Made by a program: the position numbers and the translations under genes. This document shows, one piece after another, positions 19,243 to 25,482 of a DNA stretch of 64,000 nucleotides (the first letter of the stretch is position 1; every line of letters begins with the position of its first letter). Origin of the DNA: Roseomonas sp. (GTDB lineage Bacteria; Pseudomonadota; Alphaproteobacteria; Acetobacterales; Acetobacteraceae); NCBI GenBank assembly GCA_031180725.1, contig JAPSLO010000001.1:744001-808000 (forward strand), given 5' to 3'. The notes beneath the pieces were generated by a model. The model had not been told where the DNA came from, searched no databases, and saw only the letters and a program-made list of their open reading frames with translations.

Positions 19243-20367
19243 ATGGACTTCGACCTGACGGATGAACAGCGCCTGCTGGCGGAAAGCGTCAATCGCTTTG
19301 TCTCCGACCGCTACGGCGACTTCGAGAAGCGTAAGGCGTGTCGCGCCGAACCCGCGGGCTATTCCGCCGCCAACTGGAGGGCGATGGCGGAGATGGGCCT
19401 GCTGGGCCTGCCGCTGTCCGAGGAGCAGGGCGGCTTCAATGGCGGCCCGGTGGAGACGATGCTGGTGATGGAGGCCATCGGGCGTGGCCTGGTGGTGGAG
19501 CCCTTCCTGGCGACTGTCGTGCTGGGCCTCGGCCTGCTGCGCCGGACGGAGACCGACCCGGATCTGCTGGCCCGCGTTGCCGCCGGAGAGCTGACACTGG
19601 CCTTTGCCCATCAGGAGCGCCAGGCGCGGCATGACCTGCACGATGTCGCCACCGCGGCACGCCGCAATGGCGGTGCCTGGCTACTGGACGGCGCGAAGGG
19701 GGTGGTGCTGAACGGAGACAGCGCGGGGATGCTGCTGGTCTCGGCTCGCATCTCCGGCAGCCGGCGCGACCGCGAGGGCATCGGGCTATTTCTGCTAGAT
19801 CCGGCGGGGCAGGGCGTGACGCGCCGTGGCTACGCCACGCAGGACGGGCTGCGTGCCGCCGAAGTTGTGCTGGAATCCGCCCGCGCCAACCTGCTGGCCG
19901 AGAATGCTCTGCCACTGATCGAACTGGTGGCCGATGAGGCAATCGCCGCGCTCTGCGCCGAGGCGGTGGGTGCCATGGACGCGCTGCGCCAGATGACGGT
20001 GGACTACCTGAAAACGCGCCAGCAATTCGGCCGCCCCATCGGCGACTTCCAGGTGCTGCAGCACCGCGCCGCGGACATGCTGGTGGCCAGCGAGCAGGCG
20101 CGATCCATGACCATGTATGCGGCGATGATGGTGCAGGAAACTGATGCCGCGGCCCGGTCCACGGCGCTGTCGGCGGCCAAGGCGCTGGTAAGCCGGCTGG
20201 CCGATGGCTTGGGCAAGGAAGCCGTCCAACTGCATGGCGGCATCGGCATGACCGAGGAGTACAGGGCCGGCCACTACTTCAAGCGCCTGGCCATGCTGGG
20301 CGTGCTGTTTGGCGATGTGGACCACCATCTCCGCCGCGTGGTGGCCGCAGGCGGGCTGCCGGAATAG
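19243..20367 (+). CDS. pimD: Acyl-CoA dehydrogenase, small subunit of a two-subunit type (PimD-like)
   Basis: The 374-residue acyl-CoA dehydrogenase homologue pairs with the preceding gene (2-bp gap). The FAD-binding domains are recognisable: MDFDLTDEQRLLAES start, RQQFGRPIGDFQVLQHRAADM helix, and LHGGIGMTEEYRAGHYFKRL. The usual YEG glutamate segment is replaced by LFGDVDHHL, and the middle beta domain is divergent, which fits a partner subunit rather than an independent enzyme. It ends the operon; a 9-bp hairpin spans its stop codon. In R. palustris the PimCD pair is described as the large and small subunits of pimeloyl-CoA dehydrogenase. Confidence 0.8.
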   Translation: MDFDLTDEQRLLAESVNRFVSDRYGDFEKRKACRAEPAGYSAANWRAMAEMGLLGLPLSEEQGGFNGGPVETMLVMEAIGRGLVVEPFLATVVLGLGLLRRTETDPDLLARVAAGELTLAFAHQERQARHDLHDVATAARRNGGAWLLDGAKGVVLNGDSAGMLLVSARISGSRRDREGIGLFLLDPAGQGVTRRGYATQDGLRAAEVVLESARANLLAENALPLIELVADEAIAALCAEAVGAMDALRQMTVDYLKTRQQFGRPIGDFQVLQHRAADMLVASEQARSMTMYAAMMVQETDAAARSTALSAAKALVSRLADGLGKEAVQLHGGIGMTEEYRAGHYFKRLAMLGVLFGDVDHHLRRVVAAGGLPE

Positions 20368-20375
20368 GCAGCCCG
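20352..20375 (+). terminator. Hairpin spanning the pimD-like stop codon
   Basis: A perfect 9-bp stem, CGGGCTGCC (20352-20360) with GGCAGCCCG (20367-20375), has a 6-nt loop. The TAG stop codon at 20365-20367 lies at the loop/stem edge. It is placed to end or stabilise the pim-like transcript. There is no U-run after it. Confidence 0.45.
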
Positions 20376-20771
20376 GCGGGGGAGAGGCGCGACGGGACGC
20401 CGCTTCCATCCGGCTCCGGCGCAGCGGCGCGTATCCCGCAAGTCTTCCTTTGAAGCAGCCGACAGATCTTTTTCGCGCCGGGTCGCGAGGTGACCCGGTT
20501 CGGGCTGATTCGGGGCCGTACTAAAGGCGGTTGGAGTCTGCGGCGGCCGGAGTGAGGCTATCCACGGACCGCTTTTCACTTCTGAGCAGAATCCCACATA
20601 CGAGCCCACCAAAAGACCGGATGATACGCCGATTCATCTATCTAATTGCGAGGGGCTTCACACAAGTGTCTTTGAAGCACGGCATGGACCGCCTTTAATC
20701 TGGCAATGGTTCGCGTGCGACTACCGGGCCTGCGCGCCCGACGCCTCGCGATGTTGGGAAAGAGGACGGGC
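20376..20771. other. Intergenic region between the pim-like operon and the Nudix gene
   Basis: About 400 bp without a convincing gene. It contains a 7-bp hairpin (CCGGGTC 20478-20484 / GACCCGG 20492-20498). The stretch from about 20570 to 20720 is visibly poorer in G+C than the surroundings, as expected for a promoter region feeding the Nudix gene. No RNA gene or repeat was recognised. Confidence 0.5.
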
Positions 20772-21233
20772 ATGCCCGACGGGCAGCTTTCGGATCTGCG
20801 TGTCCAGGCCGCGGCACGGCGCCAGAGCGCCGCGCTGCCGGTATTGGGCATCGGGGCCGCGCTGCGCGTGGTGCTGATCACCAGCCGCGAGACGCGACGC
20901 TGGGTGGTGCCGAAGGGCTGGATCGAAGCCGGCGAACCGCCGCACCGCAGCGCTGCCCGCGAAGCCTTCGAGGAAGCCGGGCTGATCGGAGAGGCTGATC
21001 CGCAGCCGCTCGGGCTCTACAGCTATCCGAAGCGCCTGGCCCGTGGCGAGGTCCGCCCGACCGAGGTGCTGGTCTTCCGCCTCCGTGTCGCCCGGCTGCT
21101 GCCGGACTGGCCGGAGCGGCTGGAGCGCGAGCGCAAGCTGTTCACGCCGGAGGCCGCGGCCGCGCTGGTGGCGGAACCGGGCCTCGCAGCACTGCTGCGC
21201 TCCCTCAGCGCGGCACGAACCCGTCGGGTGTGA
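20772..21233 (+). CDS. Nudix hydrolase
   Basis: Hydrolase of nucleoside diphosphate-linked compounds, 153 residues. The Nudix box is complete: GWIEAGEPPHRSAAREAFEE followed by AGL, matching G-x5-E-x7-R-E-x-x-E-E-x-G. The preceding VVPKGW strand and a following YSYPKRL segment recall the diphosphoinositol polyphosphate phosphohydrolase-like Nudix enzymes of alphaproteobacteria. The ATG at 20772 is chosen for the AGAGGA about 6 bp upstream; in-frame starts at 20751 and 20706 remain possible. Its 3' end overlaps the convergent amidohydrolase gene by 29 bp. Confidence 0.88.
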   Translation: MPDGQLSDLRVQAAARRQSAALPVLGIGAALRVVLITSRETRRWVVPKGWIEAGEPPHRSAAREAFEEAGLIGEADPQPLGLYSYPKRLARGEVRPTEVLVFRLRVARLLPDWPERLERERKLFTPEAAAALVAEPGLAALLRSLSAARTRRV

Positions 21234-22674
21234 TGCCGCGGGGCTTGACCAGGTCGTAGGGCGCGCGTGGCAGGTAGCGGCCCGTGCCGGGCTGTGCCTG
21301 CACCTTCCCGTCGCGCATCACCACCTCGCCCCGGCGGATGGTGGAAACCGGCCAGCCGGTCACCTCCATGCCTTCATAGGGCGTGTAGTCGATGGCGTGC
21401 TGCATCAGTGCATTCGTCAGCTTGACCTTCTTCGCCGGATCCCACAGCACGATGTCGGCATCGCTGCCCGGCAGGATCACTCCCTTCCGCGGATAGAGAC
21501 CCATGATCCGCGCCGGATTGGCCGCGGTGAGCTTCACGAAATCCTCCAGGCCGATGCGTCCCTTGGCCACGCCCTCGCTGAAGACGATCGGCAGCCGGGC
21601 GGCCAGGCCGGGGATGCCGTTCGGGATCTTCTCGAAGCTGGCATCGCGACCGGCCACCGCCTTGCCCTTGTCGCCGCCATAGCTGAAGCCGCAGTGGTCG
21701 GAAGAGACGACATTCAGCGTTCCACGGCGGATCATCTCCCAGATCCGCGCATGCTCGGCCGTGTCGCGCGGAGCGGGGCTGCACATGAATTTAGCGCCCT
21801 CGAAACCGGGCCGGTCCATATCGGCGGCGGTCAGGCTGACATATTGCGGGCAGGTCTCGCCCCACACCTTCAGGCCGCGGGCCTGGGCGCGGGCGATCTC
21901 CTCCGCCGCTTCCTCGCAACTGACATGGAAAACCTGGATCGGCTGGTCCACCAGCTCCGCCAGCGCGATGGCTCGGTGCGTCGCCTCACGCTCCACCACG
22001 CGAGGGCGGGACCAGGCATGGTATTTCGGCTCGGTCAGCCCGGCCGCGAGCAGCGCCTGGGTGCGCCAGCCGATCGCGTCGTAGTTCTCGCAATGCACCG
22101 TCACCAGGCAGCCCAGCTTACGGGCCGTCAGCAGCACCTTGATAAACTCGGCATCAGAAAGATGAAGCGGTTCATAGGTGAGGAAGACCTTCAGGCTGCG
22201 CACGCCTTCCGTCACCAGCCGCGGCACTTCCTCGTTCAGCACTGCATCGGTCGGGTCGCTGATGATCTGGTGGAAGGCGTGGTCCAGCATCCCGGTCGCG
22301 GCGCGCTGGCGATAATCCTGGTAGCGATCCCAGACGCCGAAGCCCTTCCACTGCGGGACGAAGCACACCACGCTGGTGGTGCCGCCGGCAAAAGCGCTTG
22401 TGGAGGCAGTGACGAAACTCTCCTCGTTCACCGTCACCTGCGGCTCACCATCCGACATGGTGTAGCCGCCACGCGAGGGCTCCTCGATGTGGCAATGGCT
22501 GTCCACGCCGCCGGGCAGCACATAAAGGCCATCGGCGGCGATCACATGCGCAGCCTCGGTGATCTTTTCCGCGATGGCCGCGATGCGGCCATCCTTCACG
22601 CCGATATCGCAGAGCGCGGCGCCGAAGCCGGTGGCGACGAACCCGCCGCGGATGGCGAGATCGTATTCGGGCAT
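21205..22674 (-). CDS. Dihydropyrimidinase/hydantoinase-type cyclic amidohydrolase
   Basis: Binuclear zinc amidohydrolase opening cyclic imides such as hydantoins or dihydropyrimidines; 489 residues. The metal site is complete: H60 and H62 in DSHCHIEEP, a carbamylatable K162 in RSLKVFLTYE, H194 in VTVHCENYD, H250 in VFHVSCEEA and D326 in SSDHCG. AGREEN-type AGGTTSVVCF precedes K162. The ATG at 22674 has AGGAGGGAG just upstream. It is the last gene of a minus-strand unit with an amino-acid ABC permease, a receptor and a DapA-like lyase, so an imported cyclic or N-carbamoyl compound is a likely substrate. Allantoinase-like activity cannot be ruled out. Confidence 0.9.
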   Translation of the reverse strand: MPEYDLAIRGGFVATGFGAALCDIGVKDGRIAAIAEKITEAAHVIAADGLYVLPGGVDSHCHIEEPSRGGYTMSDGEPQVTVNEESFVTASTSAFAGGTTSVVCFVPQWKGFGVWDRYQDYRQRAATGMLDHAFHQIISDPTDAVLNEEVPRLVTEGVRSLKVFLTYEPLHLSDAEFIKVLLTARKLGCLVTVHCENYDAIGWRTQALLAAGLTEPKYHAWSRPRVVEREATHRAIALAELVDQPIQVFHVSCEEAAEEIARAQARGLKVWGETCPQYVSLTAADMDRPGFEGAKFMCSPAPRDTAEHARIWEMIRRGTLNVVSSDHCGFSYGGDKGKAVAGRDASFEKIPNGIPGLAARLPIVFSEGVAKGRIGLEDFVKLTAANPARIMGLYPRKGVILPGSDADIVLWDPAKKVKLTNALMQHAIDYTPYEGMEVTGWPVSTIRRGEVVMRDGKVQAQPGTGRYLPRAPYDLVKPRGITPDGFVPR

Positions 22675-22705
22675 GCTCTCCCTCCTTCGCACTCAGGCGC
22701 TTGAG

Positions 22706-23395
22706 CTAGCGGTGGTCGGCGGCCTCGGTGGCATAGGCGCGGCCGTAGCGCGCTTCCAGCCGCCGCTGCACGAATTCCCAGCACGTGGTCATCACCAGGT
22801 ACCAGAAGGCCGCGGCGAGAAAGAGCTCCAGCACCAGGAACCGCTCCTGGATCAGGATCTGCGTCCGCCGCAGCAGTTCCTCCATGGAGATGACGCTGGC
22901 GACCGAGGTGGTCTTCAGCAGCCCGTTCACGCTGTTGCCCAGCGGCGGGATGATGATGCGCATCGCCTGCGGCCAGGTGATGGTGCGGAACACCTGTAGG
23001 CGCGACAGCCCCAGCGCGAAGCCGGCTTCCCGCTGGCCCTTGCCGATGGCCAGGATGCCCGCCCGCACGATCTCCGACAGATAGGCCGCCTCGTTCAGCG
23101 AAAGGCCGAGCAGCGCTGCCTGCCAGACACTGAAGCGGATGCCGAACAGCGGCAGGCCGGTATAGATGATCAGCAGCTGCACCAGCAGTGGCGTGCCGCG
23201 GAACAGCCAGCAATAGCCGCTGGCAGCGTAGGCCAGTGCCTTGTTGCGCGACAGCCGCATCAGCGCCAGCACCACGCCGAGCGCCAGGCCGCAAGCCAGC
23301 GAAGCCGCGGTGAGCCACAGGGTATTCAGCGCCCCTTCCAGCAGGAAAGGGTTGAACAGGTATTCGAAGAAGCCCTGCCAGGACCAGATATGCAT
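22706..23395 (-). CDS. Amino-acid ABC transporter permease (His/Glu/Gln/Arg/opine family)
   Basis: Inner-membrane permease of polar-amino-acid importers, 229 residues, with about five membrane segments. It has the N-terminal LEGALNTLWLTAASLACGLALG helix pair, FRGTPLLVQLLIIY and the EAA loop region REAGFALGLSRLQVFRTITWPQA, which couples to the ATPase. It lies 31 bp upstream of the hydantoinase gene in the same direction. The matching receptor gene is 260 bp upstream. No ATPase gene is present in the cluster, so the ATPase must be encoded elsewhere or shared. Confidence 0.93.
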   Translation of the reverse strand: MHIWSWQGFFEYLFNPFLLEGALNTLWLTAASLACGLALGVVLALMRLSRNKALAYAASGYCWLFRGTPLLVQLLIIYTGLPLFGIRFSVWQAALLGLSLNEAAYLSEIVRAGILAIGKGQREAGFALGLSRLQVFRTITWPQAMRIIIPPLGNSVNGLLKTTSVASVISMEELLRRTQILIQERFLVLELFLAAAFWYLVMTTCWEFVQRRLEARYGRAYATEAADHR

Positions 23396-23655
23396 CGTTC
23401 AGGCCGAAAAGACGGGCGGCAGAGCGAAGGCCGGATGCGCCTCGCGGCGCGCCTTCGCGGCTGGCAGCCGCGCATGGATGGAGGGGTCGCAGCCCAACTG
23501 GCTCGCGGCGCGCTTTCGCGACACCAGGCGAATGTCGGCGCGGCAGGAGGCCGCGCCGTTCAGCCGCGCGGTCAGGCGCCGGCGCACGTGTTGCAGGCTC
23601 GGCGGATGCAGGTCACTCGCGACCTGCTGCCCGAAGGCGTGCGCCGGCGGGCGCG
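23396..23655. repeat. Hairpin-rich gap inside the transporter cluster, possible intergenic repeat element
   Basis: This 260-bp gap separates the permease from its receptor gene, where a few bases would be usual. It is packed with inverted repeats: GCGAAGGC (23424-23431) with GCCTTCGC (23451-23458), nested GCGCC (23437-23441) with GGCGC (23446-23450), and GGCGCGGC (23537-23544) with GCCGCGCC (23550-23557). A 97-codon open frame covers it on the minus strand but has no start signals and a composition typical of a shadow frame, so I do not call it a gene. The nested stems resemble a REP-type intergenic element; copy number must be checked. Confidence 0.4.
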
Positions 23656-24477
23656 TCACTGCGGTCCGACCACCTCGAAGGCGCCGGTCCACTTGCTGGT
23701 GCCATAGCGGTCAAAAAGCTGGTCGTAGGAGCCATCTGCCTTCATCTCGGCTAGCACCTTCGCGACCTCATTCGCGAGGGTGCGGCTGCGGAAGGCCAGG
23801 CTGGCCGCGCTGGGATAAAGGCCGTGCAGCACGCGGGTGAACTCGCCGCGCTGGTCATATTCGGCCGCCACCGCATCCACATTGGTCACGCCATCCACTT
23901 GGCCGGCGCGCAGTGCCTGGAAGGCCACGGCGAAATTGTCGAAGGTGCGGATGGTCAGCGGGCGCAGGCCCTTGGCCACCAGTTCCTGGCTGATCTGGCG
24001 GGTGCGCGCTTCCTCGAACCCGCCCAGCTCCACCCCGATGGTGCGGCCGGCCAGGTCCTCCACGCTGCGGATATTCAGTGGATTGCCGCGGGCGGCGGAA
24101 ATCGCCACCGCCTGGTTTTCATAGCGCAGCATCTGCATGATGCGTGCACGTTCCTCGGTGAAGAAGGTGCCGCTGTTGATCATGTCCCAGCGGCGTGCTG
24201 CCAGGCCAGGGATCATGGCACTGAACTCGATACGCACCCATTCGGGCGTCAGGCACAGGCGGCGCGCAATCTCCATGCCGAGGTCGTAGCGCAGGCCCTG
24301 CAGGTTGCCCTGCGCATCGACGTATTGCAGCGGGCGCAGTGTGGGGTTGATCGACATGATCAGCGTGCGCGACTTGACCAGCTCGCTGTCCGGCACGCGC
24401 GGTGTGCAGGCCGGGGCCTGGGCGAAGGCCGGCGTGGCAAGGGCCGCCAGCACGGCGGACAGAAGAAGGCGACGCAT
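23656..24477 (-). CDS. Amino-acid ABC transporter periplasmic receptor (SBP family 3)
   Basis: Periplasmic receptor of the polar-amino-acid importer, 273 residues, with a clear signal peptide MRRLLLSAVLAALATPAFAQ. Family features are GLRYDLGMEIARRLCLTPEWVRIEFSA with the WDMINSGTFFTEERARIM ligand-site region, LAGRTIGVELGG, and DGSYDQLFDRYGTSKW near the C-terminus. The ATG at 24477 follows GGGAGAGA. It lies 23 bp after the DapA-like gene and upstream of the permease, so all belong to one minus-strand unit. The ligand is probably the compound degraded by the flanking enzymes. Confidence 0.92.
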   Translation of the reverse strand: MRRLLLSAVLAALATPAFAQAPACTPRVPDSELVKSRTLIMSINPTLRPLQYVDAQGNLQGLRYDLGMEIARRLCLTPEWVRIEFSAMIPGLAARRWDMINSGTFFTEERARIMQMLRYENQAVAISAARGNPLNIRSVEDLAGRTIGVELGGFEEARTRQISQELVAKGLRPLTIRTFDNFAVAFQALRAGQVDGVTNVDAVAAEYDQRGEFTRVLHGLYPSAASLAFRSRTLANEVAKVLAEMKADGSYDQLFDRYGTSKWTGAFEVVGPQ

Positions 24478-24500
24478 CGAAGTCTCTCCCGTTGTTTGAT

Positions 24501-25415
24501 CTATTCGGCGGCCAGCCGCGCAACCTGCGACAGCAGGCCCATGCTCTGCAGCACCGCAGCCAGGCGCGGCACATCGGCGGCGGGCAGCGGCAGGCGCGGC
24601 GGGCGCGGATTGCCCATGGACATGCCCATCAGCTTGAAGCCTGCCTTGGTGCCGGAAACGTAGCGCGGCCCGCCGACCCAGGGCAGCAGCGGCGCCAGCT
24701 GCCGGTACAGCCGCAGCGCCTTGTCCATGTCCTTCTCGAAGGCGGCGGCGTGGAACAACTCGGTGGAAAGGCGCGGCGCCAGGTTGCTGCACACCGCCAC
24801 CCAGCCGATCGCGCCCAGCCAGGCGCTTTCGTAGCCCAGCACGCCGGCGAACACCTCCATCCGGTCGCCGCAGAGCGCCACGATGTCGCGCACCCGCGTC
24901 ACCTCCAGCGTACTCTCCTTCACGTAGCGGCAATTCGGGATGCGGGAAATCTCGGCCAGCATCTCCGGCGTCATGTCCACATTGGCCGTCGCGGGATTGT
25001 TGTAGACCATGATGGGGATGCCGATGGCCTTGGCCACGGTGTCGTAGTGGTGGACAAGCTCGGCCAGCGTCGGCACGGAATAGAAGGGCGGGATGATCAT
25101 CACGCCATCCGCGCCCAGTGACTCCGCCTCCCTGCTGGTGCGCACCACCTCGCGCGTGTCCTCGGCACCGGTGCCGATCAACACGGGAACGCGGCCGCGC
25201 GCGGCCTTTACCACCGTCTCCACCACGGCGGTCCGCTCCTCGGGCGAGATGCTGAGGAACTCGCCAGTGGAACCCAGCGGGATGAGGCCGCGGATGCCCT
25301 CGGTGATCTGGTACTCCACCAGGCGCTCCAGCGCCTTCAGATCCACCGCGGTGCCATCTTCGGTGAAAGGCGTGACCAGTACCGTATAGCAGCCGCGAAA
25401 GGGCTCGGCGGGCAT
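24501..25415 (-). CDS. DapA-superfamily aldolase/deaminase, not lysine-type
   Basis: Class I Schiff-base enzyme of the dihydrodipicolinate synthase/N-acetylneuraminate lyase superfamily, 304 residues. K166 in CRYVKEST is the Schiff-base lysine, Y138 in MVYNNP the catalytic tyrosine, and GSTGEF (48-53) the carboxylate loop. The arginine that true DapA uses to hold the aspartate-semialdehyde carboxylate (YNxPxR) is missing; here it reads YNNPATANV. So this is a catabolic paralogue. In hydroxyproline pathways a DapA-family deaminase acts on pyrroline-4-hydroxy-2-carboxylate after a three-subunit flavin dehydrogenase, and a fused version of such an enzyme is encoded divergently 67 bp away. The substrate is inferred only. 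Confidence 0.85.
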   Translation of the reverse strand: MPAEPFRGCYTVLVTPFTEDGTAVDLKALERLVEYQITEGIRGLIPLGSTGEFLSISPEERTAVVETVVKAARGRVPVLIGTGAEDTREVVRTSREAESLGADGVMIIPPFYSVPTLAELVHHYDTVAKAIGIPIMVYNNPATANVDMTPEMLAEISRIPNCRYVKESTLEVTRVRDIVALCGDRMEVFAGVLGYESAWLGAIGWVAVCSNLAPRLSTELFHAAAFEKDMDKALRLYRQLAPLLPWVGGPRYVSGTKAGFKLMGMSMGNPRPPRLPLPAADVPRLAAVLQSMGLLSQVARLAAE

Positions 25416-25482
25416 CGTCAGGCTCCCGTTGTCGTGGCAAACATCAATCCGCTGATCGGACCCTACCTTCAACCCCCTTGCA

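Noticed and set aside
23399-23692. 97-codon minus-strand frame in the receptor-permease gap
   Set aside because: No ribosome site, no recognisable domain, and it coincides with nested inverted repeats; treated as a repeat-like region.
24501-25415. Lysine-biosynthetic dihydrodipicolinate synthase (dapA)
   Set aside because: The diagnostic YNxPxR arginine is absent and the gene lies in a transport/catabolic unit, not with dapD/dapE.
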